64,000 nucleotides of DNA from Natrinema sp. DC36 (GTDB lineage Archaea > Halobacteriota > Halobacteria > Halobacteriales > Natrialbaceae): positions 248,001 through 312,000 of the forward strand of contig NZ_CP084474.1 of NCBI RefSeq assembly GCF_020405225.1, written 5' to 3'. Positions 1 to 9,657 of the stretch are shown here, in pieces. The notes beneath the pieces are model-generated. The model searched no databases and was not told where the DNA came from. It was given only the letters and a program-made list of their open reading frames with translations. The position numbers were made by a program, and so were the translations under genes. Within the stretch, counting starts at the first letter, position 1. Each line of letters begins with the position of its first letter.

Positions 1-132
1 CTTTGTTGAAATTCTCAACAGCTAACAGGAATAGTGCCCGATTCGCTAGGTATAGGGCGTGTGTATATCGCTGGTGGTCAGTGTATTCTGCCCCAAGCGA
101 TTCATGCACTGGCGTGGTATCCTATAGGAGAG

Positions 133-585
133 ATGCCACCAGAAAGCCTTGCCGAACTCCAGGGAATTCAGATGGATGAGCAGGAAATTGACGAGTTCTT
201 GCGTAACCAAGGGTTTGGAGTTCTTTCACTAACCAACGGGGAGGAAGCATACGGAGTCCCAGTTTCATTCGGCTATGATGGGGAGTCCCGACTGTTCTTC
301 GTGTTTCTACGCGTTGGTGAACAGAGCAAAAAGGAGAAATTCGCAAAGAAAACCGGGAAAGCCAGTTTCACCACCTATAACGTAGTTTCAAAGCACAACT
401 GGCAAAGCGTCATTGCAACGGGGCCTCTTCGACAGGTTGCTCAGGATGAATGGACTGACGTGGTTGATGCAATTGAGGACAATGCATGGTACCCAAGCTT
501 GTTCTCTGAGGCTGAACCGATGCAGGACATTCAAGGGTGGGAGCTTCAAATTGAGGAAATATCGGGCCAGTCGAGCGAACAATAA
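133..585 (+). CDS. Pyridoxamine 5'-phosphate oxidase family protein (FMN split barrel)
   Basis: A 150-residue protein with the sequence style of haloarchaeal pyridoxamine-phosphate-oxidase-like flavin-binding split barrels: an early helix (DEQEIDEFL), a strand pair around GVLSLTNGEEAYGVPVSFGY, a second strand RLFFVFLRVGEQ, and SVIATGPL in the core. The family binds FMN, F420 or heme as small cytosolic dimers, and the substrate cannot be read from sequence. The frame is open further upstream to position 34, but the ATG at 133 gives the usual start MPPESLAELQGIQ, with a purine-rich stretch just before it. The next gene is on the other strand, so this is probably monocistronic. Family assignment is from fold-level resemblance; the precise role is unknown. 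Confidence 0.75.
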   Translation: MPPESLAELQGIQMDEQEIDEFLRNQGFGVLSLTNGEEAYGVPVSFGYDGESRLFFVFLRVGEQSKKEKFAKKTGKASFTTYNVVSKHNWQSVIATGPLRQVAQDEWTDVVDAIEDNAWYPSLFSEAEPMQDIQGWELQIEEISGQSSEQ

Positions 586-741
586 GCAGACCCACTTACC
601 GGCTGTTTCATCACAGTTCGTATCTGACTAAGAGGATTTCAATAGTGCCAAGCGAGTGTAGATTCGGTGAGGAAGTCGAAAGTAACTCGGCTTTCGTATA
701 CGGAGAAATTGAGCCGATCGAAAAATCGCTGCTTACGAATG

Positions 742-1059
742 CTACGGAACGTGAGCTCTGACGACGTGCCCCCCGCAACCACACTGTTCGATGTATTCCC
801 AATCAACATCGTCACCTCCCTCGCTCTCTAATACGTCGTAGAGGTAGCTCTCCGGATGACCGTGGTTGGCGTGTGTGACGAGGTTGACGTGGTTGCCTGA
901 AGCGGTGTGGTCGATCGCCGAGAGAGCCTGGTCGACCACCAGCTGGCGGTCGTCGGCGTGTTCCGGCTTTTCGAGATTCGCTGACCACGAGTTGTCGTGG
1001 ATCCGGTCAGTGACGGGTTTTGCGTCGTGGTCGTCGTGGGTGCTATACATTATTTCCAT
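742..1059 (-). CDS. Small acidic His-rich protein with C-terminal CGCGG motif
   Basis: A 105-residue acidic protein (start could also be the ATG at 1050) rich in His and Asp, ending in the tail EYIEQCGCGGHVVRAHVP. The Cys-Gly-Cys-Gly-Gly tail recalls haloarchaeal proteins annotated as CGCGG-family candidate substrates of radical-SAM enzymes (RiPP-like); I recall that name but cannot confirm membership here. No radical-SAM gene lies next to it in this window, so any modification would act in trans. The two cysteines could alternatively bind a metal. The gene is transcribed divergently from the DUF2249 gene at 1200, and the roughly 140-bp gap holds both promoters. The function is unknown. Confidence 0.6.
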   Translation of the reverse strand: MEIMYSTHDDHDAKPVTDRIHDNSWSANLEKPEHADDRQLVVDQALSAIDHTASGNHVNLVTHANHGHPESYLYDVLESEGGDDVDWEYIEQCGCGGHVVRAHVP

Positions 1060-1199
1060 TCAGATATACGGGAGCAGATGCGATAAGTACCAGGCCGATT
1101 CCCGCGTGTCAAGACCAAGACGTGATCATTCATCGTCTATCTATCGCCTTGAACAGATTCGGGTGAATGTGTTTGTCCGTCTCGCCCCGACCAGGAGAT

Positions 1200-1460
1200 A
1201 TGGCAGAAATTGACTCATACGTCGAGGAAGTCGGAGCACCCACTGACCGACCGGTCGAAACTCTCGATGCCAGAGAACTACCGCCACCACAACCACTGAA
1301 GAACACGCTCGAACGGCTTGCTGACCTCGACGACGAGGTGGTACTCGTCCAGCGGAACGACCGCGCACCCCAACACCTCTATCCGCAACTGGACGACCGG
1401 GGCTTCACGTACGAGACAATCGAAGGCGACGGGCAGGTCGTTACTGTGATCTGGCGTTAG
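1200..1460 (+). CDS. DUF2249 domain protein (TusA/SirA-like fold)
   Basis: An 86-residue protein with the DUF2249 pattern: TLDARELPPPQPLKNTLERL near residues 22-41, then an EVVLVQRNDRAPQHLYPQLDDRGF segment. The ELPPP motif takes the place of the CP(x)P motif of TusA sulfur carriers, so it has the two-layer alpha/beta fold without the sulfur-transfer cysteine (no Cys in the protein). In haloarchaea such proteins cluster with respiratory, nitrogen-oxide and redox regulators. The ATG at 1200 is preferred over an upstream ATG at 1167 because it starts directly at the conserved region. It lies upstream of a Bat-type regulator and a peroxiredoxin on the same strand. The specific partner is not known. 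Confidence 0.75.
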   Translation: MAEIDSYVEEVGAPTDRPVETLDARELPPPQPLKNTLERLADLDDEVVLVQRNDRAPQHLYPQLDDRGFTYETIEGDGQVVTVIWR

Positions 1461-1580
1461 TAGCGTTCGTTCAGCGGAATCCCCCGGGAGATACTTTGTA
1501 CCAACCACGTTTGGCCGCACGGCCACCCGTACGTGTTCGGAGACGCCTTTAATAGTCGGCCGTGTTTAGGTTCACCTAAA

Positions 1581-2240
1581 ATGGTGTGTGCTTCACTGAC
1601 CCTGACGATCCCGAAGCGAACCTGGATTGGTACCGTCTCACGAGACCATCCGGTAGCGACGTTTCGTGTCCGATCTGCCCAGTCTGCGGACGGTCTCGGC
1701 GTTGGATTCGTCGAGTTACTGGCGGAGAAGCCAACGGAGATCATCGAGTCGATCCGGTCGTTCGACCCTGTCCACACTGTTGAGGTGTTCCATCAAGAGC
1801 CGAACCGGGCCCTCCTTCAGATCGAGGCGGACAAACCGATTCTGCTGGACGTTCTCGACAGAGCGGGCGTCCCGGTGGAGATGCCCTTCGAGATCCAGAA
1901 CGGCCAGGTCGATTGGGAGCTGACCACAACTCGAAACAGGTTATCGACGCTTGGGTCGGCGCTAGATGAGTCGGAGGTCGGATACGTCGTCGAGCATATC
2001 CATGCAAAACCCGAGTTCGACCGAATCCTGACCGATAAGCAGCAACGACTGATCGAAGCTGCCCTGAGACGGGGATACTATGACTCTCCACGACAGTGTA
2101 CGCAGGAGGAACTCGCGGCGTCACTGGATATGGCGAAATCGACGTGTTCGGAGATCCTGCACCGCGCCGAAGAACGGATCGTCAAGTCGTTCGAGCGCGG
2201 AAACGAATCAAGCCAAACTGAACCCCGCCAGACGGCCTAA
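1581..2240 (+). CDS. Bat-type helix-turn-helix transcriptional regulator (HTH_10)
   Basis: A 219-residue regulator. The N-terminal 150 residues form the bacterio-opsin-activator-like sensory region seen in haloarchaea (pattern TFRVRS...VEVFHQEPNRALLQIEADKPILLDVLDRAGVPVEMPF). The C-terminus is a clear HTH_10: LTDKQQRLIEAALRRGYYDSPRQCTQEELA followed by SKSTCSEILHRAEERI-type recognition helices. NarO/DmsR-like relatives of this family have an N-terminal Cys cluster, which is absent here. The ATG at 1581 follows an AT-rich tract; an in-frame ATG at 1533 would add an untypical leader. Together with the neighbouring DUF2249 and peroxiredoxin genes it suggests a redox or electron-transport regulator, which is inference. 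Confidence 0.8.
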   Translation: MVCASLTLTIPKRTWIGTVSRDHPVATFRVRSAQSADGLGVGFVELLAEKPTEIIESIRSFDPVHTVEVFHQEPNRALLQIEADKPILLDVLDRAGVPVEMPFEIQNGQVDWELTTTRNRLSTLGSALDESEVGYVVEHIHAKPEFDRILTDKQQRLIEAALRRGYYDSPRQCTQEELAASLDMAKSTCSEILHRAEERIVKSFERGNESSQTEPRQTA

Positions 2241-2364
2241 CGCTCACCACCAGAAAACTACTTTTTCGGTCACCATGCTAGCATCAGATGTACAACCTAG
2301 GAGGAACTCGTATAGAGTATATTCGGGTAGATACTTTTCAACCGACGCCTCGAAGCGAATCTCG

Positions 2365-2838
2365 ATGGCTTCCCAAGGAGATTCCGCACCGAGGTTTACT
2401 GCAACGCTCGGCACGAGCGGCCACGAACCGTTCAACTTCGAGGATCACGTCGGTACAGATCTAGTCATTCTCGCCTTCTTCCCAGGGGCATTCACACCAC
2501 CGTGTACGAATGAGATGGTCGCACTCCAGGAGCGAATCGACGAGTTCGAGGAGGCTGGCGCAACCGTCTTCGGCGTAAGCGCCGATTCACCGTTCTCTCA
2601 GGGTGCGTTCCGCGAGGAACACCGAGTCGAATTCGACCTCGTAAGCGACATGGCCGGCGACGCTATCCGGGCATACGACCTCGAGATCGACATCGAACCG
2701 CTAGGGCTCTACGGCGTCGCGAATCGGGCGGTGTTCGTCGTCGACGAGGACGGAACGATCACCTATGACTGGGTCGCCGATGATCCGACGAACGAACCCG
2801 ACTACGACGAACTGATCGAGGCGGTCAAAGCAGCGTAG
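2365..2838 (+). CDS. Peroxiredoxin, single-cysteine type
   Basis: A 157-residue thioredoxin-fold peroxidase of the AhpC/TSA-redoxin class. The active-site loop reads FFPGAFTPPCTNEM (PxxxTPxC pattern), with the peroxidatic cysteine near residue 50. VFGVSADSPFSQGAFREEH and the NRAVFVVDEDGTITYDWVADDP strand are also family-typical. It is the only cysteine in the chain, so the enzyme would work as a 1-Cys peroxiredoxin that needs an external thiol or partner. The start at 2365 yields MASQGDSAPRF, and a TATA-like ATACTTTTC lies about 30 bp upstream. The role is cytosolic reduction of hydrogen peroxide or organic peroxides. The family call is secure; the physiological reductant is unknown. Confidence 0.88.
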   Translation: MASQGDSAPRFTATLGTSGHEPFNFEDHVGTDLVILAFFPGAFTPPCTNEMVALQERIDEFEEAGATVFGVSADSPFSQGAFREEHRVEFDLVSDMAGDAIRAYDLEIDIEPLGLYGVANRAVFVVDEDGTITYDWVADDPTNEPDYDELIEAVKAA

Positions 2839-2901
2839 TTTTCAGCTGCAAGCAGAACGATTCCCGGTTTCTACTCACGGTTATTGCCCTCAGGAACTGA
2901 C

Positions 2902-4077
2902 TCACAGATGCTCGAGGGCTTGATCGAGGTCGGTGAGTAGATCGTCTGAGTGCTCGACGCCGACGGCGATCCGGACGAGTGAATCCGAGATTCCGGCGGT
3001 TTCCCGTTCGGCGTCCGCGAGGTAGGACGCAGACATCGTGGCAGGGTGGTCAACGAGCGATTCGGTCCCACCGAGACTCCCTGCCAGCGTGAATACGTCA
3101 AGCACTTCAAACACAGCCCGCGTTTCCGCAGCGGTTGCGTCGAGTTCGAACGAGACGATGCCACCGAATCCGTCCATCTGCTCGCGAGCGAGGTCGTGTT
3201 GTGGGTGGTGGCCCAATCCGGGATAGTTGACGTGAGGTACCGACGGATGGTCGTCTAGATACCGCGCGAGTTCGCCGGCGTTTACCTCGTGACGGTCCAT
3301 TCAGAGCGGAAACGTCCGGAGACCTCGGAGGGTGAGATACGAATCAAACGGAGCAAGTGTGCCACCCAGATCGTAGGACTGGGTGTGTTCCACGGCATCG
3401 GCCAGGGAATGGTCGTCGGTGAGAACGGCCCCACCCATCGAATCGCTGTGTCCGTTCAGGTACTTCGTCGTACTGTGAACGACGACGTCGGCTCCCCGTT
3501 TGAGCGGCCGCTGGTAGTACGGCGTCGCGAACGTATTATCGACGACGTACGTCGCGTCTGCCGCCGTCGCAATCTCACCCACGGCGGCGAGATCACAGAG
3601 CCGGAGCAACGGGTTCGTCGGCGACTCCATCCACACCAAGGCAGTTTCGTCGGTGATTGCCGCGTCAACGGTGTCCACGTCGGTCGCGTCGACATACTCG
3701 ACGGTGGCGCCCAGCGAATTGACGAGCAGGTCCTCGAAGAGTAAACGCGTGCCACCGTAGATGCCGTCGAAGGCGACCACGTGGTCGCCCGCTTCGACGA
3801 CCGACAGGCAGGTCGCTGCAATCGCAGCGGTCCCAGAGGAACAGGCGATAGCGCGTTCGGCACCGCAGAGTTCGGTGAATTTCTCCTCGAGGATATCACG
3901 TGTGGGATTACCGAACCGACTGTACTTATATCCGTGCTCCGGTTCCCCAAGACTGTGCATCTCGTGCGTGGTTGAGAGGTGAATCGGTGGGACGACATCA
4001 CCGGTGTCGCCGACACTGGTGCCGGCCCGATCGAACCGGGTAGCTAGAGTTTCGAGGTGGTACTTCGAATCGGCCAT
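2902..4077 (-). pseudogene. Cystathionine gamma-synthase/O-acetylhomoserine sulfhydrylase-type gene with in-frame stop
   Basis: PLP-dependent Cys/Met-metabolism enzyme (MetB/MetC/MetY fold type I). The upstream part (4077 down to 3301) shows SRFGNPTRDILEEK, the YGGT phosphate loop, ESPTNP, and the PLP-lysine region VVHSTTKYLNGH. A TGA at 3301-3303 then interrupts, and the same frame resumes at once with MDRHEVNAG...GGTESLVDHPATMSAS to 2902. In the paralogue at 7840-8998 the equivalent position is Arg in LRMDRHE, so this is a single CGA-to-TGA change. A restart at the following ATG could give the C-terminal 132 residues, but the active site would be split. It is either a recent pseudogene or a sequencing error. 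The start ATG at 4077 aligns with the paralogue start. Confidence 0.85.
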
Positions 4078-4239
4078 ATGAGTACTCGAATCCACCGGTC
4101 GCTCGTCCAAAAACAGTCCGGAGTTTGTGTACTCCAGATCTGGAGAGGGATGCCGTACGTTCTCCGGAACGTAATAGGTGGTACTATGGAATCGCGCGAA
4201 CGGTAAGGGGTAATCCGATACAGCCGATGCACGACGGTC

Positions 4240-5352
4240 TTATCCGAGGTGCGTCTGCGTCCACTGCACCGTGCGGCGGACCAACCCAACGCTCACGACT
4301 GCCCACGCTCCGAATGCGATAAACACGAACACTCGCGGAACGACGTGAAGTATTCCGATCCCCACTCCGCTCGCGAGGCGGGATGTACTCACTGTGTACA
4401 TCCCCAGCGGGAAGACCATCCCCCAGTATCGCGGGCCGTACCCCTCTGGGCGATGGGGCAGTGCGATTCCGCCGACGGTGTGCCGCCAGACGCCGAGCGC
4501 GACGAGCAATGGGATCCACCACGTGGCCGTCGCCCAGAAGAAGAACGTGAACCCGAGGAGGAACGGGCGTATCTCGGTGATGAACGGCCACGACGGTCCG
4601 AGTTGGAGGAGCAACGCGCCCGCCAGCGTTGTGATTGCGACGGCACCCATGTTGATCCAGTACGGCGGCGTCGCGGACGATGGTCGAAACGCGAAAAACG
4701 TCATCCGGTAGAACACCAGTGTGAACAACACCAGGTAGAATCCACCGCCGATCAGGTACAGGACGAGTGCCACTAGGCCGACGCTCTCGAGCACCGACGG
4801 ATATTGTGGAGCGAGTAACGCGGTGAGCACGGCCACGGACTGTGTTGCGACCACGGCGAGAAACCAGCCGCCGTCGAGCGTCTCTTCGATGGGATCGTCG
4901 ACGTCCCGGATCGTCAATCCCACGAACACGGTGTACGTGAGAACGAACCAGAGACCGCCGGCGAACACCAGTAACGCCGTCGCGGCCAGAATCGACTGTT
5001 CGAAGACGACGAATTGACTCCCGAGGATGCAGGTCGCTGCGACGGCAGTGAACGACCCCACTGCCCGGTCCGGCGAGACGAGGTCGTGAAGCGTCGATCC
5101 GAGGGCGCGGCCGATCCGTGCCACCGTGAGGACACCGATACCGACGTACGCGACAATGTTGACCACGAACAGCAACTTGCCGATCCGCTCGAATCCAGTG
5201 AGGGACGCACCGATGGAGACGATTCCGGTCGCCATGACCAGCGCGAAGTAGAGCGGATCCCAATACTCGAGAAACTTGAGTACGTTGCCAGCGCGGCCGG
5301 CACTGCCAACTGGCAACTCACCAAGTTCGTCAGGGTCTTGGTCGGTGGTCAT
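4240..5352 (-). CDS. TehA/SLAC1-family transporter (tellurite resistance/C4-dicarboxylate or sulfite exporter type)
   Basis: A 370-residue membrane protein with about ten hydrophobic segments and the TehA/SLAC1/Ssu1 family start: [21 protein letters not shown]. Another family-like stretch is [22 protein letters not shown] near residue 310. Known members pass anions: tellurite resistance in bacteria, chloride or nitrate in plants, sulfite in yeast Ssu1, malate in others. Next to a sulfite-oxidase-fold oxidoreductase and sulfur-related genes, sulfite export is a reasonable guess but not shown. The gene ends 53 bp from the start of, and on the same strand as, the cytochrome b-molybdopterin protein encoded at 5406-6941, so the two may be one operon. 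Confidence 0.8.
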   Translation of the reverse strand: MTTDQDPDELGELPVGSAGRAGNVLKFLEYWDPLYFALVMATGIVSIGASLTGFERIGKLLFVVNIVAYVGIGVLTVARIGRALGSTLHDLVSPDRAVGSFTAVAATCILGSQFVVFEQSILAATALLVFAGGLWFVLTYTVFVGLTIRDVDDPIEETLDGGWFLAVVATQSVAVLTALLAPQYPSVLESVGLVALVLYLIGGGFYLVLFTLVFYRMTFFAFRPSSATPPYWINMGAVAITTLAGALLLQLGPSWPFITEIRPFLLGFTFFFWATATWWIPLLVALGVWRHTVGGIALPHRPEGYGPRYWGMVFPLGMYTVSTSRLASGVGIGILHVVPRVFVFIAFGAWAVVSVGLVRRTVQWTQTHLG

Positions 5353-5405
5353 CGAACGCTTAGATCGCCCGATGCCGTCGCGAAAGCAGAGACAGCATCG
5401 TCGTT

Positions 5406-6941
5406 TCAGATGTCGGCGCTGCTGGGGTAGTAGTGGAGGACATCGTCACGCCACCCGCCGTAACCCTTGCCGATATCGTCGAAGTCTTCGACGAACTCGA
5501 TGCGAGTGACCCACTTGGACATCTTGTAGCCGAGCTGACTCTCGATACGGAGCCGGTAGGGGGCACCGTGGGCCACGGGGAGATCGCCATCGTTCATCTC
5601 GTAGGCGAGGATCGAACGCGGCTCCTGGGCCTTGTCCATCCGGATGGCCTCGTAATAGAACTCTGGAATGTCGTCCTCCACCCCCTTCTCTTCGAAGGGG
5701 CCGTCCTCGGAATACTCCCACTTCTCGTCGAGCGTCCAGAAGACGAGCCACTCCGCGTCCTCGTGGGGCTCACACCGGTCCATGATGGCCGACAGTGGGA
5801 TGCCACCCCACTTCGCATAATACGTCCAACCCTGGATACAGTCGTGGCGGGTGACGTGTTCTTGTTTGTCCATCTCACGTATCTCGTCGTTGGTCAGTTC
5901 GAGTTCGTTTTCGACGAGGCCGTCGACCGTGATCGTCCAGTCCTCGAAGTTGCTCTCGAAGTGGGCGCGGTACTCGTCGTTTCGCGGCGGCTTGCCGTTG
6001 ACTCGAGCGAAGTCCGACTCCTCGGGCCGATCGTCGCCGTCGTAGAACGAGACGTGGTGGAACAGCCCTTTCAACAGCGGGTCAACGCCGATTTCGAGGA
6101 GGTTCTGAGTGAAATACGGTCGTTTCAGGGAGATCCACGTAGCGAGAGCGGCAAACCCGAAGACGATTGCGACGCCCAACACGGTGAGTGCGATCGTCAA
6201 ATCAGTAGACGCATTTGCGCTCCCGAGAACGATCTTCCCCATCTCGGACCAGAATCCGTGGGCCGCGACGAGGGCGACGTGGACGAACAGAAAGACGTTG
6301 AATGCGATGAAGCCAATGAAGTGAATGCTCCGGTTGAGTTGTCGGTTCCACCCGAACCACTCCGGCCAGTGCGCGCGGAACGCCGGCGCCTGGAGGAGAC
6401 CGGTGATGATCATTACTGGCGACAGGATGAAGATGACGCTAAAATACGTGAGCTGTTGGAGGGCGTTGTATCCCGCAGCGTGGGGGACCTGAAGTTGTGC
6501 GTACGATATAAGCGCATTCCACGCCTGTGGGAAAATTTCGAACGACGTCGGTACGAATCGCGTCCACTCGCCCGAGATGAGTAGCGCTCCGACGTAGAGA
6601 ACACCGCAGACGGTCCACCCGATCGCCCCCCAGAAGTGCCAATGGCGGCCCATCCCGATGGCGTCGCGACCGGGCAACGAGATGAGCGCCGACGGCGGAT
6701 CGATCTCGTCCTCGGCCGCCCAGAGGTCTTCGCCGTCGATGATCTCCTTGTCGAAGTCAGTGTCCCGCTCCTCATCGCCGACTCGAAGCCACGCATCGCT
6801 CGGTTCCGCGTCGTCGCTCCAGTAGAGTTTAGGGTGGCTCATGAGAATCTCATAACCGCTTCGGAATAACAGAATGATGAAGAAGAAGTTAAACCAGTGC
6901 GTGATTCGGAGCCACCACGGATACTCGAGGCCACTTGCCAT
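5406..6941 (-). CDS. Cytochrome b561-type/molybdopterin oxidoreductase fusion protein
   Basis: A 511-residue two-part protein. Residues 1-275 form a di-heme cytochrome b domain of the formate-dehydrogenase-gamma/YedZ type with at least five hydrophobic segments and candidate heme ligands H15, H100, H102, H207, H221 and H228. Residues 310-511 are an oxidoreductase molybdopterin-binding domain of the sulfite oxidase/MsrP fold; the molybdenum-ligating cysteine is C368 in [16 protein letters not shown], followed by [15 protein letters not shown]. In bacteria these are separate MsrP and MsrQ subunits, and here they are fused, so electrons could pass from quinol heme b to the Mo site. There is no Tat motif at the N-terminus; topology comes from the membrane part. 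Substrate unknown (sulfoxide, sulfite or similar). Confidence 0.85.
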   Translation of the reverse strand: MASGLEYPWWLRITHWFNFFFIILLFRSGYEILMSHPKLYWSDDAEPSDAWLRVGDEERDTDFDKEIIDGEDLWAAEDEIDPPSALISLPGRDAIGMGRHWHFWGAIGWTVCGVLYVGALLISGEWTRFVPTSFEIFPQAWNALISYAQLQVPHAAGYNALQQLTYFSVIFILSPVMIITGLLQAPAFRAHWPEWFGWNRQLNRSIHFIGFIAFNVFLFVHVALVAAHGFWSEMGKIVLGSANASTDLTIALTVLGVAIVFGFAALATWISLKRPYFTQNLLEIGVDPLLKGLFHHVSFYDGDDRPEESDFARVNGKPPRNDEYRAHFESNFEDWTITVDGLVENELELTNDEIREMDKQEHVTRHDCIQGWTYYAKWGGIPLSAIMDRCEPHEDAEWLVFWTLDEKWEYSEDGPFEEKGVEDDIPEFYYEAIRMDKAQEPRSILAYEMNDGDLPVAHGAPYRLRIESQLGYKMSKWVTRIEFVEDFDDIGKGYGGWRDDVLHYYPSSADI

Positions 6942-7288
6942 TGTTCGGTAATCGTCTGTGAATCACATAAGAGTGAGCCTCGTCGGTCGGGAGCGGTCGT
7001 CCAGTGACCGTGCTCTGGTGTCGAGATGGCGCACCCGACTGAACATCTCGGGAATCGTCCGGTTCCCGAGGGGGTCTGTACGGACCGTGAGAGACGAGAT
7101 GGCACTGGGAACTCGAACTGACTGCCCACGGCGACCGCTTCTTCCTAATGCGGTTCCGTACGAACGTGGCTCTTCCATTAGGAAAACAGCTGTGTAACTT
7201 GAGAGCGTTTGGAAGATTGCATTCCACGTACAGGTCGTGGAAACGCGATCGAAAACAACGCTATCGAGGTCTTCGTACGAATTCCACT
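6942..7288. other. Divergent intergenic region
   Basis: A gap of about 350 bp between the divergent molybdopterin fusion gene and the THUMP gene. It contains an 8-bp inverted repeat, TTCCTAAT (7142-7149) and ATTAGGAA (7177-7184), separated by 27 bp. No credible small gene was found. Confidence 0.4.
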
Positions 7289-7804
7289 ATGAGCAGTTCC
7301 ACACCGAATATCGACACGTACCTCATCGAAACGAAGCCAGGAACCGAGTCGTACGTCGATTCGACGCTCGAGAAGTACTACGGGGACCTGTTCACTGAGG
7401 TATCGATCGTCCCCTCATCCGCTTCCGACGGCACGCTAGGGACCATCCTGATCGATTCGAACTACGAACTGCCGTTGGATGCAATCCGTCGGATCAACGA
7501 CATTGAACGCGTCGTCCGAGTCAAGCATTGTATATCGGATGTCAGCGGAGAGGAACTCAAGGCGATCGAAAGTCTATGTGCGAACGCGGTGACATCACTA
7601 CCCGACAGTGGGAGCATCGAACTGCGAGTACGGATCGCTCGCGAACCTGATCACGCGATCACAGCGTCCGAGATCGAACGAGCATGTCGAAAGATGATCC
7701 GCGACACCGTGCGCGACGTGACGATCGGCGAGAAACCGGCGGACCACGAACTCAAGATTATCAGGATTGACGACTGGGTCGGCATCGCGATCACTGACTC
7801 GTAG
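7289..7804 (+). CDS. THUMP-domain protein, stand-alone
   Basis: A 171-residue protein with a THUMP-like second half: a strand SIELRVRIAREPDHAITASE, a helix SEIERACRKMIRDTV, then HELKIIRIDDWVGIAITDS. THUMP domains bind the acceptor end of tRNA in ThiI, Trm-G10 and related modification enzymes. No catalytic domain (PP-loop, Rossmann methyltransferase) follows, so this could be an accessory RNA-binding subunit. The frame is open to 7148, but the ATG at 7289 gives MSSSTPNIDTYLIETKPGTE, a typical N-terminal strand. It lies convergently with the frameshifted cystathionine-synthase-type gene. Its partner is unknown. Confidence 0.7.
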   Translation: MSSSTPNIDTYLIETKPGTESYVDSTLEKYYGDLFTEVSIVPSSASDGTLGTILIDSNYELPLDAIRRINDIERVVRVKHCISDVSGEELKAIESLCANAVTSLPDSGSIELRVRIAREPDHAITASEIERACRKMIRDTVRDVTIGEKPADHELKIIRIDDWVGIAITDS

Positions 7805-7839
7805 CTCTGCTTCGTTCGTCGCACCGAAGACCCGTGGCG

Positions 7840-8998
7840 CTACAGCAGATTGGCAACGAGATCGTCACTCCTTTCGATCCCAACGGGAATGCGAACCAAC
7901 GACTCTGAAATCCCGGCCGCCTCGCGCTCCGCTTGGGAAAGATACGACGCCGACATCGTCGCCGGATGGTCGACGAGCGATTCGGTGCCGCCGAGGCTCA
8001 CGGCGAGGGTGAACACCTCGAGCTCCTCGAGGACAGCTCGCGTTTCGGCTCCCGAAGCGTCGAGTTCGAACGAGACGATCCCACCGAACCCGTCCATCTG
8101 CGCCTCGGCGAGGGCGTGTTGTGGATGTGCCTCGTGTCCGGGATAGCGGACGCGACGGACGGCCGGGTGATCGGACAGGAACTCGGCGATGTGGTATGCG
8201 TTCGCCTCGTGTCGGTCCATCCGAAGCGGAAGCGTCCGTAGCCCACGGAGCGTGAGATAACAGTCAAACGGCGACAGTGTTCCGCCGAGATCGTACGCCC
8301 GGACGTGATCGATCTCGCTTTCGATCACATCGTCGTTCGTGAGGACGACGCCGCCCATCGAGTCACTGTGGCCGTTAATGTACTTCGTCGTGCTATGAAC
8401 GACGACATCGGCACCGAACTCGAGCGGTCGCTGGAGGTACGGCGTCGAAAACGTATTGTCGACGACAAAGGAGGCGTCCACAGCTGCAGCAAGTTCACCG
8501 ATCGCGGCGAGATCACAGAGCCGCAGCAGCGGATTCGTCGGCGACTCCATCCAGACGAGCGCAGTGTCGTCGGCAATGGCGTCGGCGACCGCTTCAGTAT
8601 CCGTCGCGTCCACGTACTCGACGGTCGCTCCGATTGAATCTACGACGAGATCCTCGAAGAGGAGCCGCGTCCCACCATATATGCCGTCGAACGCGACGAC
8701 GTGATCGCCGGGCTCGAGGACTGCGAGACACGTTGTCGCTATCGCTGCGGTTCCGGACGCACAGGCAGTCGCATGCTCCGCGCCGGCAAGTTTCGCAAGT
8801 CGGCTCTCGAGGACGTCTCGAGTCGGGTTTCCAAATCGCGTGTACTTGTACCCGTGATCGGAGACCCCCCGGCTGATCCATCTCGTGCGTGGTTGTGAGA
8901 TGGATCGGTGCGACGACGTCCCCGGTCTCCGCCGCGCCGGAACCGTCCTCGTCGAATCGAGTGACGAGAGTTTCGAATCCGTAGTCGTTTTCGGACAT
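7840..8998 (-). pseudogene. Second cystathionine gamma-synthase/O-acetylhomoserine sulfhydrylase-type gene, frameshifted
   Basis: Paralogue of the gene at 2902-4077. Reading from the ATG at 8998 gives MSENDYGFETLVTRFDEDG...THEMDQPGG, and the frame is then lost. The correct continuation VSDHGYKYTRFGNPTRDVL lies in the next frame and runs uninterrupted to 7840, including YGGTRLLFEDL, ESPTNPLLRLCDL and the PLP-lysine site HSTTKYINGHSDSMGG. The switch is at a run of six C at 8865-8870 (six G on the coding strand); five would restore the frame. It could be a true frameshift, slippage, or a homopolymer sequencing error. If corrected, the protein is about 386 residues, a normal length for MetB/MetC/MetY enzymes. 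Confidence 0.85.
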
Positions 8999-9234
8999 AC
9001 TGGTATGTCACCGTCCAGCCGAACGCACAAGGGCGGATCGGTCTCGGTACCGCTGCGATGAGTCGATCGTCGAACGATACGTCGACATCAGCATAATTCA
9101 AGGAACAAACGTGTTCGACAGCCCACTTTTGAGAGTCGAACCCGTAGTCGTTCGTGTTCGGACGCCGAGACGGTGACCTGTACTGACGATCCCGTCGGGA
9201 CGACACTCGTACTCGGCTACGAGGTAAGTCACGT

Positions 9235-9540
9235 ATGCCCACAATTCGATCCCTCTCAGAACTGGAGGCCACACCACACGCGAACGTCTTCCCCACCGAG
9301 GAGCCGAAAACGATCCGGCTGAAACTCGCTCCAGACGAGGCGGTCAAACCCCACTCACACCCGGGTCGCGACATCGTCTTCCACCTACTTGAGGGCGAGA
9401 TCAAACTGGAACTCGCCGGCGACACCTACGACATTACCGCAGGCGACATCGCCCGTTTTGACGGCGACCAAGACATTGCACCGCACGCCCTCGAGCCGAG
9501 TACCGCACTCATCGTGCTGGCACAACAGGAGTCGGCATAG
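9235..9540 (+). CDS. Small cupin-domain protein
   Basis: A 101-residue single cupin barrel. Cupin motif 1 appears as HSHPGRDIVFHLLEGEIKLEL (metal ligands likely H42, H44 and a later His), and motif 2 as YDITAGDIARFDGDQDIAPHALEP. Such small cupins serve as metal-dependent dioxygenases, sugar-binding or sensor proteins, and the sequence does not separate these. The gene lies 118 bp upstream of, and on the same strand as, the ABCE1-like gene at 9658; the gap is long enough for a separate promoter. Confidence 0.8.
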   Translation: MPTIRSLSELEATPHANVFPTEEPKTIRLKLAPDEAVKPHSHPGRDIVFHLLEGEIKLELAGDTYDITAGDIARFDGDQDIAPHALEPSTALIVLAQQESA

Positions 9541-9657
9541 CTCTCCTTCGAGCGGGCGAAATGGGTCGATGGCAAGGCACCACGGTTCGCCCCGTCGGTC
9601 GCACGGAACACCACCCAGTATACGCCAGCACACAGAGACGAGATTTCCATCCACACC

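Noticed and set aside
3301..3303. TGA recoded as selenocysteine in the PLP enzyme gene
   Set aside because: The paralogue has Arg there, no SECIS-like hairpin was seen, and haloarchaea are not known to use selenocysteine.
4184..5263. Long minus-strand open frame overlapping the TehA gene
   Set aside because: It is Arg/His-rich in another frame of a clear membrane-protein gene; high GC produces such shadows.
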